Made by a program: the position numbers and the translations under genes. A stretch of 64,000 bases of DNA from DATDUW01 sp035290185 (GTDB taxonomy: Bacteria; Patescibacteriota; Patescibacteriia; UBA9934; GWF2-40-263). Shown piece by piece: positions 50,170 through 59,686 of the stretch. The first letter of the stretch is position 1, and the number at the start of each line of letters is the position of its first letter. Under the pieces are notes generated by a model. It ran no database searches. It was not told the DNA's origin and saw only the letters and a list, made by a program, of their open reading frames with translations. The stretch is taken from positions 1 to 64,000 of the forward strand of contig DATDUW010000038.1 of NCBI GenBank assembly GCA_035290185.1. The letters run 5' to 3'.

Positions 50170-51594
50170 CTACAATCCAGGCATTTGGGAAAGACCGCTT
50201 GGAAGAAGATCGGTCATCCAACCAACAATGGACTCCGGGAGATATTGGCTGAGAACGGTTCGCATGAGGATGAAGGGAAGAAAGAGGGCTTGGAAAAGTC
50301 CGTAAAGGAGGAGAAGATCAAAACCCACGATCAGAAAAGTCAGCAGGGAAGTCGGAAGAAGGTTGAGACCTCTTCCAAGGGGAAGGATCTTTCCGTGGGG
50401 AAGCACGTGGTTCCAATCAAGGCGTGGAATAAAGGGGTCTTCTTTGGTCTTTCCGTCTTGGCGTCCTTTCCATGAGCGAACCATTTGAAGATTCAAAGCA
50501 ATGGGATAAACCCACCAGGTGTCTTTTAGGGCTAGATCAAACAGCTGCCATCCCGGAGGTTCTCCGCCCAAAATTCCTCCTGCTGTTGTTGCGCCTGGGG
50601 TCGATGCAGCCTGAGCCATTTCTGCCTCTTGCATTTGGCGCTGGGCTATGCGCCGTCGTTGTTGGTTTTCGTAAAGAGTGGAGACGGGATCATTCTGATT
50701 GTCTTCCACGTCAGGGGTCGTATAGGTTTCGTTCGTTGAGGGGTCAGCTTCTCCCCGATTGTAAGGAAGGGAAGGAGGGGGTTGAGGTTTTGAGAAGGAA
50801 GAAGGGGAAAAAGCAATATTTTTTCCGTGACGTTTGGCAGCGTTACTCCTTGTGCGCGATTCGTCTAAGAAACGTTTGCGTTCCGTTTCCGACGGAGAAG
50901 AAGGCGGGGTCCCTTCCAGTATTTTTGTCGAAGAGGAGGGGTTAGGTCGTTTTTTTTCTTTGCTAAACAAGCGTTTTCCCGCTTTGAAGATGTCTTCTGA
51001 TGTTATCTTGGGAATATTTTTTTTTAGGGCGGAACTCACCAGGAGAATAGGGGCGGTCATGGTTCCTCCGGTTGAGGCCAAGGCAAGGGCGGTTCCCGCT
51101 GCCACGGCTATGCGGGCAAGATCCAATTTTTTTAGGATGTCTGGGAGAGAGCGGAGATGCCGGAGACTTTCTAAATCTTTTTCGTCAACGGCACCACCGG
51201 TATACGAAGAAATGGCATTGGTGCATACGGCCCTTAGGGTCTGTTTCAAGGTCCCGGCATAATCCCCCACCTTTATTTTTTTTATCATGTCCTGAATATC
51301 CCCAACACCCAGGAGATCATTCGTCGCTTCAGAGACAAGATAGTTGGCCCCCTTTTTTGCCAAATGAATACCAACCTGCCACGAGGCTGTTCGTAGAGTT
51401 TGACGCGTGAGAAGGGAGGCCACGCCGTGTTCGTGGAATTTTTTGAGGAAAGCCTGTAGATCGACCTTCCCAATTTTTTCCGTACCCAAAACACGCTGTG
51501 TTACCTCGGTGGCTCCACTAAGAAGATAACTCTGCATCGTGTCTGTCCGCGCGGACATAGACCGTTTTTTTTGGAATCGGTGGAAATCAGGCAT
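50170..51594 (-). CDS. Membrane protein of the secretion-like minus-strand cluster
   Basis: 474 residues from ATG 51594, chosen because TGATG overlaps the upstream stop. The N-terminal 210 residues are helical and Lys-rich, with a hydrophobic patch (ARIAVAAGTALALASTGGTM), and a Pro/Ser-rich disordered linker follows (about 220-340). The C terminus has two or three hydrophobic helices (DLALKDTWWVYPIALNL; LLTFLIVGFDLLLLYGLFQALFLPFILM). No family recognised. Its location beside the pilin-like/NlpC and propeller genes suggests an assembly role. Confidence 0.6.
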   Translation of the reverse strand: MPDFHRFQKKRSMSARTDTMQSYLLSGATEVTQRVLGTEKIGKVDLQAFLKKFHEHGVASLLTRQTLRTASWQVGIHLAKKGANYLVSEATNDLLGVGDIQDMIKKIKVGDYAGTLKQTLRAVCTNAISSYTGGAVDEKDLESLRHLRSLPDILKKLDLARIAVAAGTALALASTGGTMTAPILLVSSALKKNIPKITSEDIFKAGKRLFSKEKKRPNPSSSTKILEGTPPSSPSETERKRFLDESRTRSNAAKRHGKNIAFSPSSFSKPQPPPSLPYNRGEADPSTNETYTTPDVEDNQNDPVSTLYENQQRRRIAQRQMQEAEMAQAASTPGATTAGGILGGEPPGWQLFDLALKDTWWVYPIALNLQMVRSWKGRQDGKTKEDPFIPRLDWNHVLPHGKILPLGRGLNLLPTSLLTFLIVGFDLLLLYGLFQALFLPFILMRTVLSQYLPESIVGWMTDLLPSGLSQMPGL

Positions 51595-51923
51595 CAAGAT
51601 TGGGCTGATGACGGGGTGGTTGCCTCATCGATGGAAACAGCCAACAGAATCAGATCCTCTTTGTATTGATCCTTGAGGGCTTGTGTCTGCGTCTGATATT
51701 CCTGTTCGTCCATGGAGGCTTTCGTTTTTTCCAACGCTTGATTCAAGAGAACGTATTTTTGCGTGATAAGTTCGACCGCGCGTTTATATTCGATTTTTAG
51801 GAAAGTGACATTCCTTTTTTTTTCAACGAGATCATAAATGCGATCCAGCTGTTCTTGAATGGATCGTTCGACGTCGCGATAGGTGGTTTGAAGCTCGGTT
51901 TCGTTTGGAGGGATGGAAAACAT
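51594..51923 (-). CDS. Small coiled-coil hypothetical protein
   Basis: 109 residues from ATG 51923; the longer frame to 52061 lies inside the clpC-type gene. It is helical throughout, with heptads (ELQTTYRDVERSIQEQLDRIYDLVEKK, YVLLNQALEKTKASMDEQEYQTQTQALKDQYKEDL). No signal peptide. Its stop overlaps the next gene start (TGATG), so the two are translated together. Confidence 0.6.
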   Translation of the reverse strand: MFSIPPNETELQTTYRDVERSIQEQLDRIYDLVEKKRNVTFLKIEYKRAVELITQKYVLLNQALEKTKASMDEQEYQTQTQALKDQYKEDLILLAVSIDEATTPSSAQS

Positions 51924-51957
51924 AGCGTCACGGTTAGTTTTTCTCAAAAGAGGTTTT

Positions 51958-54498
51958 TTACTCACGAAGGGTTTCAATGCAAAATTCCGTTTTTCCAAAC
52001 TTAAGGCGCAGGCGACTAGCAGACGAAGTTTCCAACAGCACTTCCGCCAGCCTTGGTTCAATTTCTGCCTGGATCACGCGCCGGATTTCCCGCGCTCCCA
52101 GAGGGCTTTTTTCCGCACGTCGCGCGATTTCACTGGAGACGTTTCGACCAACGGAAAGTTCCGCGCGACGGTCCCGCAGGCGGGCGATAAGTTCTTCCAG
52201 ACGTAGCTCGGCAATGGCACGCAGCGCTGTTTGATCCAGGGGGTTGAAAACACAAATGCCATCCAGGCGATTGACGAGCTCCGGGCGGAACGTTTCCTCC
52301 AGCTCGCGCCTCAGCTGTTCGTCATCTGCCATCTGTCGGCTCCCTGCGTCGGAAGTAAATCCAAGGCTTGATCCTCGTAAACGCTCCCACCCTGCATTGG
52401 TTGTGAGTACAATGACTGTTTGACAAAAGTTAACAGGGCGTCCGCTTGCATCAGAAAGTTCTCCTTCTTCCAGAATTTGGAGGAGGAGACCTTGGACGTC
52501 GGGGTGGGCTTTCTCCAGTTCGTCAAAGACAAGAATACAGGAGGGCCGTTGTCGGACCTGATCGGCCAGGCGCGCGGGTTCGCGGTAACCGATATAACCG
52601 GCCGGCGACCCTAAGAGTTTTGAAACAGAGTGCGGCTCGGCAAATTCCGACATGTCCAGTCGGAGGAGCGCGCGCGGGTCTTCAAAAACAGCTTCGGCCA
52701 TGGCGCGGGCGAGTTCGGTTTTTCCAACGCCGGACGGCCCCACGAAGAGGAAAGAGGCGAGCGGGCGTCCCGGGTGGGAGATCCCTGTTAAGGATCGACG
52801 TATGGCGTCAGCAACGGTCTTTACGGCGTGGGATTGACCCTTGATTTTTAATGTTAAACGTTTTTCCAAAGAATGCAGGAAGGCGTGTTCACCGCGCGCT
52901 GCTGCCTCGCCAACGGGAAGACGGGCCGTGCGTGCGACAACGTCGAGGACATCGCTTTCGGAAAGAATGGAACAGGGCACATCTTGAGGCGGCGGAAGAA
53001 GGGTCGCTAAAGTTTCTTGCAGCTGTCGCTCTTCTTCTTTGAGGGCAAGGGCCTCCTGATACCGTTCTTCGGAAACCATGCGTTGTTTGGTTTCATGGAG
53101 AGTGCGTAACTGGTCTTCGATCAGACGGAGGCGGTCGGCCTGCGAAGGGTGTGGGGCGCGTACACGGACAGCAGCCGCGGTTTCGTCCAGGAGGTCAATG
53201 GCCTTGTCCGGGAGTCGACGGTCTGGAAAATAACGAACGGAAAGGCGGACGATGGTTTCCAGCACCTCATCCGAGACGCGAACGTGGTGAAATTGTTCAT
53301 AGCCTTCCCGAACACCCTTCAAGATGGCCAGCGTTTCTTCACGTGTCGGCTCTTCTACCCAAACCGGCTGGAATCGTCGTTCCAAAGCCGCATCCGCTTC
53401 CAGATGTTTTTTATATTCAGCCGGCGTGGTGGCTCCAATACAGCGCAGTTCTCCCCGCGCGAGGGCCGGCTTGAGCAGGTTAGCTGCATCCATGGAACCA
53501 GAGGCAGAGCCTGCTCCAACAAGCAGGTGGGCTTCATCGATAAAAAGGATAACGTCATCACGCCGTTTTGTTTCTTCCACCAGTTGGCGCAAGCGCGCCT
53601 CGAATTCACCGCGATACATGGTACCGGCTACAAGCAGGGCAAGATCGATGGCAACGATACGTTTGCCGCGCAGGGGGATGGGAACGTCTCCATGAGCCAG
53701 GCGACGGGCTAGCCCTTCGACGATCGCTGTTTTGCCCACGCCAGGTTCTCCAAGCAAGAGCGGATTATTTTTTGTGCGTCTGGAAAGGATTTCAATGACA
53801 CGCCGGACTTCACGATCCCGACCTACAAGAGGATCCGAATGTTTTGCATTCCTTTCTGCGGCCGTGAGGTCGCGGCCGAAATAGTCCAAGGCTGGTGTCC
53901 CTTCCTGTTCTGGGTGGTCTGGACGCGGTTCCTCATTGAGAGAAAGGAGAAGAGGGGTGTTTCCTTCCGCGCGGTCACGGCCGAGGAGACCCTTTGTCGG
54001 TTCGGTTCGTACGCTCGCGGCCAAATCCGGGAACCGAGACGTACTTTTCAGAACAGCAAGGACATGCTGGTGGAGGATGGGGAGCGGAATTTTTTGGGAG
54101 GCGAAAATTTCACGCAGATCTTCTCCATTGATTTGAAGTAGGCCCGCCAGTAAGTGTTCGGTTCCAACATACGGGTGACGATACGTGCTGGCCGCCAGGA
54201 CGGCTTTTTCCATCGCACGTCTTGCCTCCGTGGTAAAAGGAGGGATGGTTCCTTTTTTTTCGGTTGAGGCAGAGAAGGTCTCTTTGGAGGCTTTTTCAAA
54301 TTGAAGGGCAAGTTTTTTGGCGTCTAAACGCACGTGCTGGAGAATTTCTGCCCCAATGGACCCTTTTTCCATCCCGAGCGCCCAAAGCAAGTGAGCTGGC
54401 CGGATGGCTGGCTGTCCGGATTCTACAACAAGACACAGCGCTCGTGTGAGGGCATTTTTTAGATGGGTTGTAAATTTGTCGACAATAGGAAGATCCAT
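51958..54498 (-). CDS. clpC: ClpC-type AAA+ unfoldase
   Basis: 846 residues from ATG 54498, 13 bases after the htpX stop. Two Clp N repeats (about 10-145, [16 protein letters not shown] and [19 protein letters not shown]), first AAA+ domain with GEPGVGKT (about 245) and Walker [13 protein letters not shown], a short middle helix pair (about 425-475, [17 protein letters not shown]), and a second AAA+ domain with GPSGVGKT (about 585) and [11 protein letters not shown]. It unfolds proteins, probably for a ClpP partner that is not in this window. The ClpP-binding loop was not identified. Next to htpX and lemA, it fits a quality-control operon. Confidence 0.9.
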   Translation of the reverse strand: MDLPIVDKFTTHLKNALTRALCLVVESGQPAIRPAHLLWALGMEKGSIGAEILQHVRLDAKKLALQFEKASKETFSASTEKKGTIPPFTTEARRAMEKAVLAASTYRHPYVGTEHLLAGLLQINGEDLREIFASQKIPLPILHQHVLAVLKSTSRFPDLAASVRTEPTKGLLGRDRAEGNTPLLLSLNEEPRPDHPEQEGTPALDYFGRDLTAAERNAKHSDPLVGRDREVRRVIEILSRRTKNNPLLLGEPGVGKTAIVEGLARRLAHGDVPIPLRGKRIVAIDLALLVAGTMYRGEFEARLRQLVEETKRRDDVILFIDEAHLLVGAGSASGSMDAANLLKPALARGELRCIGATTPAEYKKHLEADAALERRFQPVWVEEPTREETLAILKGVREGYEQFHHVRVSDEVLETIVRLSVRYFPDRRLPDKAIDLLDETAAAVRVRAPHPSQADRLRLIEDQLRTLHETKQRMVSEERYQEALALKEEERQLQETLATLLPPPQDVPCSILSESDVLDVVARTARLPVGEAAARGEHAFLHSLEKRLTLKIKGQSHAVKTVADAIRRSLTGISHPGRPLASFLFVGPSGVGKTELARAMAEAVFEDPRALLRLDMSEFAEPHSVSKLLGSPAGYIGYREPARLADQVRQRPSCILVFDELEKAHPDVQGLLLQILEEGELSDASGRPVNFCQTVIVLTTNAGWERLRGSSLGFTSDAGSRQMADDEQLRRELEETFRPELVNRLDGICVFNPLDQTALRAIAELRLEELIARLRDRRAELSVGRNVSSEIARRAEKSPLGAREIRRVIQAEIEPRLAEVLLETSSASRLRLKFGKTEFCIETLRE

Positions 54499-54511
54499 AG
54501 TTTTGTCTGGC

Positions 54512-55405
54512 TTATTTCCCCATCTTTCGCAGTTTGGCAATGCGGTCTTCAATGGGAGGATGGGTGCTGAACCACTGTTCGAATTTTTTGGTTACATGCG
54601 GATCAAAGGGGTTGGCAAGAAAGAGGTGGGATGTCGCGTGGTTGGCGCGCGCAAGCGGTCGGTCGTAGGCAGCGATTTTTTCCAGGGCGCGCGCCAGGCC
54701 TTCGGGGTAGCGCGTGAGCAGTGCACCCGACGCGTCTGCAAGATATTCGCGTCTTCGGCTGATAGCAAGTTTAATGAGCTCGGCAAGCAGGGGAGAAAGG
54801 ATGCCGGAGGCAAGGCCCACGATGAGCAGCACAAGGCCCAGCTGGCCGGATTCCCGATCGCTTCGGCGTCCACCAAAAAGAGAGGTCCGCAGCATCCAAT
54901 CGGAAAGCAGCAGGACAGAACCGACCAGGACTACCACGATCGTCATCATGCGGATGTCATAGTTTTTCACGTGGGAGAGCTCGTGGGCCAAGACCCCTTC
55001 TAACTCCGTTTGATCCATCATTTGTAGGAGGCCGGTTGTGACGGCCACGGAAGCATGCTGGGGATCGCGGCCCGTGGCAAAGGCATTGGGAGACGGATCG
55101 GAAATGAGATAGATGCGTGGCGTCGGAAGCCCTCCGGCAATGGTCAGGTTTTCAACGGTTGCATACAACGCTGGAGCGTCACGCCGTTCGACAGGTTTGG
55201 CTCCGGACGTTGCCAGGGCTACGGCATCGCCTTTATAGTATCCCAGGATCGTGACGAAAAAAGAGACGACTGCAGCCGCAAGAATCCCCGTGGAGGGGGA
55301 TCCGAAACTTAGTCCAAACGCCCAGCCGAGGAAGAGTAAAATGACGACAACCAAGGCAATGAGAAAAGAGGTCTTTCGTTTATTCGAAGTGATTTCAGAG
55401 TACAT
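54512..55405 (-). CDS. htpX: Zinc metalloprotease HtpX
   Basis: 297 residues from ATG 55405 (GTG 55414 three codons earlier is possible). Two N-terminal helices (FLIALVVVILLFLGWAFG; ILAAAVVSFFVTILGYY), the zinc site AHELSHVKNYD, another membrane pair, and the third ligand in RRREYLADASGALL. M48 family; degrades misfolded membrane proteins. It lies directly behind lemA, an arrangement seen widely, and its stop precedes clpC-type by 13 bases. Confidence 0.92.
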   Translation of the reverse strand: MYSEITSNKRKTSFLIALVVVILLFLGWAFGLSFGSPSTGILAAAVVSFFVTILGYYKGDAVALATSGAKPVERRDAPALYATVENLTIAGGLPTPRIYLISDPSPNAFATGRDPQHASVAVTTGLLQMMDQTELEGVLAHELSHVKNYDIRMMTIVVVLVGSVLLLSDWMLRTSLFGGRRSDRESGQLGLVLLIVGLASGILSPLLAELIKLAISRRREYLADASGALLTRYPEGLARALEKIAAYDRPLARANHATSHLFLANPFDPHVTKKFEQWFSTHPPIEDRIAKLRKMGK

Positions 55406-55414
55406 GCGAAACAC

Positions 55415-55978
55415 TTAGGAAAAAGAAACAGCGGGCGTTTCATACGCGATATCCGGTGCGTCATAGAAATCGCGTTTAGCAAAGCTGAACAGGTTGGCAA
55501 GCAGGGAGCTTGGGAATTGCTGCACGGCCGTGTTGTAATCGCGCACCATGCCGTTGTAGAATCGGCGAGAAGCCTGAATTTTATCTTCCGCATCCCTGAG
55601 GTTAGATTGAAGATCCAGGAAGCTTTCGACAGCGCGTAGCTGCGGATAAGCCTCGGCAACCGCAAACAGGGATTTAAGTGTTTGACTCAGGGCATTTTCG
55701 GCTTGGGCGTGCTCCGCGGGTGTTTTGGCAGACATGGCCGCAGACCGGGCTTCGGCCACTTGGGAAAAGACGTGTTCCTCGTGTCCGGCATAACCCTTGA
55801 CCGTGTTCACGAGGTTGGGAATGAGATCATACCGCCGTTTGAGCTGGACTTCGATGTCAGACCAGGCTTCTTCCGCACGGTTGCGCAAGGCGATGAAACG
55901 GTTGTAGGTCAAGAGGAACCAGACCGCCAGCAGGACAACGACGCCGAGCAGAATCCAAAGGATCGTGGGCATATCCAT
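55415..55978 (-). CDS. lemA: LemA family protein
   Basis: 187 residues. A single N-terminal membrane helix (ILWILLGVVVLLAVWFLLTYNRF), then the conserved LRNRAEEAWSDIEVQLKRRYDLIPNLVNTVKGYAGHE and the helical bundle ending YNTAVQQFPSSLLANLFSF. LemA proteins are of uncertain biochemical role but frequently pair with HtpX, as here (nine bases apart). The body lies outside the membrane. Confidence 0.93.
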   Translation of the reverse strand: MDMPTILWILLGVVVLLAVWFLLTYNRFIALRNRAEEAWSDIEVQLKRRYDLIPNLVNTVKGYAGHEEHVFSQVAEARSAAMSAKTPAEHAQAENALSQTLKSLFAVAEAYPQLRAVESFLDLQSNLRDAEDKIQASRRFYNGMVRDYNTAVQQFPSSLLANLFSFAKRDFYDAPDIAYETPAVSFS

Positions 55979-56051
55979 AGTAAATAAGGGAATTTACCGT
56001 TCTTTTTTCTCCCCTCATTCTAATTTTTTTTCTTCTCGTCGTCAATTTTTT

Positions 56052-57440
56052 ATGGAGATTTTACGATCGATTTTTCGTGGGTATGACATTCGGGGATTTG
56101 CCGATACGGAGTTGACGTTGGATTTTGCCCGTGGCGTTGGCAGAGCATTCGCGACCTTGCGGTCGCATGAGTGTGCGGGCAAACATCTGACGTTCGTGGT
56201 CGGACGCGATATGCGGCCAAGCTCCGAAGCTCTTCAGGAAGGACTTATAGAAGGATTAATCCAGAGTGGGGTCGACGTCTTGGACGTTGGGCTCATTTCC
56301 ACGCCAGATTTTTATTTTAGTATCGGGGCGTTGGGGGCCGATGGAGGCGTTATCGTCACGGCTTCTCATAATCCAGCCGTTTATAATGGTTTCAAATTTA
56401 CACGGGAAAAAGCCATAGCTGTGGGCGGATCATCGGGTCTCCAGACCATCGCGGACCTCATGGAAAAGGAAACATTTGTGAAAGCCACCTCTGAAGGGAA
56501 GAGACAACAAAGAGAGGGGATGACCCAGCGTTCCTTCGAGGCCCAGCGTGCTTTCTACGGTGCCGATTCTGTAAAACCTCTGCGTGTGGTTGCGGATTCA
56601 GCCAATGGGATGGGTGCTCTTTATTTGGATGCCTTTTTTGAGAAGAGTCCCCATGAGGTCATCCGACAGTGTTGGGAGTTGGACGGGACCTTTCCTAACC
56701 ATGAAGCCGACCCTAAAAAAGAGAAGAATCTTGAAGACCTGTGTCGGCGCGTTGTGGAGGAAAAGGCGGATCTTGGCATTGCCACGGATGGGGATGGGGA
56801 TCGGATTTTTCTTGTGGATGAAAAAGGAAAAATTATTCCAGGACACATTTTGCGCGGTTTACTCACCCGCGTGATGTTGCGCCAACATCCGGGAGCGACG
56901 ATCTGTTATGAGGTACGTCCCGGAAGGATTGTGGAAGACATCATTCGGGAAATGGGGGGGGTGCCCACGGTCAGTATGGCTGGCTATGCCGCTCTCAAAG
57001 AGCATATGCAGCGAACCGGAGCCATTTTTGGGGGAGAACTTTCCGGACATTTTCACTATGCCTTTCCTCATGGCATCTATGAGGGGCCCATCGTGACGCT
57101 GGTTTACGTTCTTCAGGAGCTTACTCGTGCAGGCGTCCCTCTTTCTGCATTGGTTCGTCCTTATGAAAAGTACGTCCACTCTGGCGAAATCAATTTCTGT
57201 ATCACGGATAAGGACGCAGCTATGGAACGTGTGAAAAATCGTTTTGCAGACGGAGCGTTGAATCTGCTGGACGGCGTGTCGATTACCTACCCAGATTTTT
57301 GGTTTAATGTTCGTGCTTCAAACACGGAACCAGTCCTTCGGCTCAACCTGGAAGCCGTGGATCGACGAACAATGGAGGAACGACGGGATGAACTTTCCGT
57401 GGTTATTACGGGCGGTCTTTCCGCATCGGTTGCGTCCTGA
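56052..57440 (+). CDS. Phosphomannomutase/phosphoglucomutase
   Basis: 462 residues from ATG 56052; the open frame upstream is not needed. Phosphohexomutase: catalytic Ser105 in TASHN, magnesium loop DGDGDR (about 246-251), sugar-binding GGELSGHF (about 328-335) and phosphate-binding RASNTEP near the C terminus. It interconverts sugar 1- and 6-phosphates for nucleotide-sugar supply, which would feed the glycosyltransferases. It diverges from lemA. Confidence 0.92.
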   Translation: MEILRSIFRGYDIRGFADTELTLDFARGVGRAFATLRSHECAGKHLTFVVGRDMRPSSEALQEGLIEGLIQSGVDVLDVGLISTPDFYFSIGALGADGGVIVTASHNPAVYNGFKFTREKAIAVGGSSGLQTIADLMEKETFVKATSEGKRQQREGMTQRSFEAQRAFYGADSVKPLRVVADSANGMGALYLDAFFEKSPHEVIRQCWELDGTFPNHEADPKKEKNLEDLCRRVVEEKADLGIATDGDGDRIFLVDEKGKIIPGHILRGLLTRVMLRQHPGATICYEVRPGRIVEDIIREMGGVPTVSMAGYAALKEHMQRTGAIFGGELSGHFHYAFPHGIYEGPIVTLVYVLQELTRAGVPLSALVRPYEKYVHSGEINFCITDKDAAMERVKNRFADGALNLLDGVSITYPDFWFNVRASNTEPVLRLNLEAVDRRTMEERRDELSVVITGGLSASVAS

Positions 57441-57458
57441 GGCGGCATTGCCTAGAAT
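57430..57458 (+). promoter_or_regulatory. Promoter of the site-2 protease gene
   Basis: TTGCGT (57430-57435), 17-bp spacer, TAGAAT (57453-57458). The ATG lies only eight bases past the -10 box, so the transcript could be leaderless. Confidence 0.55.
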
Positions 57459-57466
57459 AGCCGGGT

Positions 57467-58582
57467 ATGGTGACTCTGCTTCTTTTTCTCGCTGTTCTTT
57501 CCTTGCTTGTTTTTGCTCATGAATTGGGACATTTTTTTACGGCCCGCCGCTTGGGTATGACCGTGGAAGAGTTTGGATTCGGTTTTCCTCCGCGGCTTTT
57601 CGGGTTCAAACGCGGAGAAACGGTCTATTCTGTCAATGCGATTCCCATGGGAGGGTTCGTAAAAATTAAGGGAGAGACTGGCACGGCTTCCGCGGAACCT
57701 GATAGTTTCCAATCCCAATCGGCCTGGAAGCGTGCCATTGTCCTCGCCGCCGGGGTTTTCATGAATGTTGTCCTCGCCGCCGTCCTTCTTTCCATTGGAT
57801 TTTTGATTGGTCTTCCCACGGCTGTGGACGGTCCATTGCCGCCCTCTGCCCATTTTTCCGATCAGGCCATCCAGATTGTTTCGGTTCTGCCAGGCAGTCC
57901 GGCTGCCAGTGTTCATCTTCGTCCAGGTGACAAACTTCTTTCCATTGGTGGCCAGAATTTTGAGACAACGGACGAAGCTCGCGTGTTCATTCAGGATCAT
58001 TCCCAAGAAACGTTGGATCTTGTTCTCGGTCGCGGAAAAGGGGAGACATTTTCCGTCTCTGTCCGTCCTGCTTTGCTTTCGGGGACACAAACGGTTGGTC
58101 TGGGTGTGGGGCTTGTGAAAACAGCTCTGGTCTCCTATCCCTTTCCCTTGGCTCTTTGGAAAGGGGGGGTGGCGACCGTGCGATCCGTGGGAGACGTGGT
58201 GGTCGGGTTCGGCCAGGTCCTTCGGAATCTCGTGACACGCGGGGGTCTTTCCAGCGATCTTTCCGGGCCTGTGGGCATTGCGGTTATGACCGGCGAAGCC
58301 GCGTCGCTTGGCCTTCGGTATCTGCTCCAATTTACGGCGCTTCTTTCAATCAATCTGGCCGTGATCAATCTGGTTCCTTTTCCCGCGCTCGATGGGGGGC
58401 GTCTTCTCTTCCTAGCATTGGAAAAAGGACGGCGTCGGCCCGTCAGCCCCAGGCTGGAAGCATGGGTCCATCAGGCCGGGTTTCTCTTTCTTCTGGTCGT
58501 CGTTCTCCTTGTCACCTTTCGCGATCTGGCCCGTTTCGGCGGAACGATCGTCGGGGCTTTGCGAAATTTGGTGGGAGCGTAG
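57467..58582 (+). CDS. rseP: RseP-like site-2 zinc metalloprotease
   Basis: 371 residues. M50 intramembrane protease: HELGH (residues 18-22) in the first helix, a central PDZ domain (about 120-200, VSVLPGSPAASVHLRPGDKLLSIGG), further helices, and the third zinc ligand Asp309 in FPALDGGRLL. It cleaves membrane-bound regulators or signal remnants. Its substrate is unknown, as no anti-sigma gene is visible. There is no ribosome site, but the likely start of transcription is beside the ATG. Confidence 0.93.
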   Translation: MVTLLLFLAVLSLLVFAHELGHFFTARRLGMTVEEFGFGFPPRLFGFKRGETVYSVNAIPMGGFVKIKGETGTASAEPDSFQSQSAWKRAIVLAAGVFMNVVLAAVLLSIGFLIGLPTAVDGPLPPSAHFSDQAIQIVSVLPGSPAASVHLRPGDKLLSIGGQNFETTDEARVFIQDHSQETLDLVLGRGKGETFSVSVRPALLSGTQTVGLGVGLVKTALVSYPFPLALWKGGVATVRSVGDVVVGFGQVLRNLVTRGGLSSDLSGPVGIAVMTGEAASLGLRYLLQFTALLSINLAVINLVPFPALDGGRLLFLALEKGRRRPVSPRLEAWVHQAGFLFLLVVVLLVTFRDLARFGGTIVGALRNLVGA

Positions 58583-58636
58583 ACGAGTTGCGGTGTCGGG
58601 ACCCCTCCTGCCTTCCTATCATCCTGAACTTATTGT

Positions 58637-59683
58637 ATGAAATCCCAATTTGAATCTGTTAAACAAGACTTCCTTTCTCTTCTTTCGACCGTTCAGCAGG
58701 CCGAGGATTTGGAGCAGGTTCGAACGGAGTTTTTAGGACGCAAAGGAAAACTTGCTGAGCTTATGGCAGGCCTTAAGGAATTACCTCCCGAAGAGAAGGC
58801 AGAAATTGGCAAGGTGGCAAACGAGGTGAAGCGTGCCATGGAGGAAGCGTATGAACGGGCGTGTCGAACCCTGGAGGCTTATGTTGTTGCAGAGAAAGAA
58901 TGGATCGATGTAACAGCACCGGGGCAGTTTCCTCCTGCTGGTCACCTTCATCCTGTGAGTCAAGCTATTGCAGAAATTACGGACATTTTTGCACGCCTTG
59001 GGTTTACCCGCGTTCCGGTTCCCGAAGTGGATTGGGATTGGTATGCGTTTGAGGCGCTGAACATGCCGAAAGATCATCCGGCTCGTGATAATTGGGAGAC
59101 ATTTTTTATTGATGCTCCGGAAGGAAAGCGCGGTAAGCTGGTTGCCGTCCCCCATATTTCTAACCTGCAAGTTCGAGGAATGGAACAATTCGCTCTGCCG
59201 TTTCGCATGCTCTACATCGGCAAGGCTTATCGTCGTCAGAATGATGCCTCCCATCTTCCAATTCATCATCAGTTCGAGGTTCTCATGGTTGACCGGGACG
59301 TTACTCTTGCTCATCTGAAGGGCGTTATTGAATATTTTGTTCACGAGTATTTTGGACACGATCGGGTTGTCCGTTTTCGGCCGCATCATTTCCGATTTAC
59401 AGAACCAAGTTTTGAGATAGATATCAGTTGCGATATTTGTCAGGGAACGGGAAAAACAGCTAGCGGTCTCTGTCGTCTCTGTAAGGAAGGATGGCTTGAA
59501 CTTGCGGGGGCGGGCATGACGCATCCCAATGTTTTGAAAGCGGGAGGTATCGATCCAGAAGCGTACTCCGCTCTCGCCTTTGCTTTTGGTATCGAACGCA
59601 CCATGATGATGCGGGAAGGGATGAAGGTTCCTGATATTCGTGTTCTCTATGGAAACGACCTAAACTTCGTGACGCAGTTTTAA
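58637..59683 (+). CDS. pheS: Phenylalanine--tRNA ligase alpha subunit
   Basis: 348 residues. N-terminal coiled coil (about 1-85), class II catalytic core with HPVSQAIAEITDIFARLGF, the motif 2 region AYRRQNDASHLPIHHQFEVLMVD, a two-CxxC zinc-type insert (CDICQGTGKTASGLCRLC) and motif 3 AFAFGIERTMMM. Pairs with PheT to charge tRNA-Phe. It stands three bases before pheT. Confidence 0.95.
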   Translation: MKSQFESVKQDFLSLLSTVQQAEDLEQVRTEFLGRKGKLAELMAGLKELPPEEKAEIGKVANEVKRAMEEAYERACRTLEAYVVAEKEWIDVTAPGQFPPAGHLHPVSQAIAEITDIFARLGFTRVPVPEVDWDWYAFEALNMPKDHPARDNWETFFIDAPEGKRGKLVAVPHISNLQVRGMEQFALPFRMLYIGKAYRRQNDASHLPIHHQFEVLMVDRDVTLAHLKGVIEYFVHEYFGHDRVVRFRPHHFRFTEPSFEIDISCDICQGTGKTASGLCRLCKEGWLELAGAGMTHPNVLKAGGIDPEAYSALAFAFGIERTMMMREGMKVPDIRVLYGNDLNFVTQF

Positions 59684-59686
59684 GCT

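Noticed and set aside
51923..52061. Longer start of the small coiled-coil gene
   Set aside because: It would overlap the conserved end of the clpC-type gene and adds unmatched residues.
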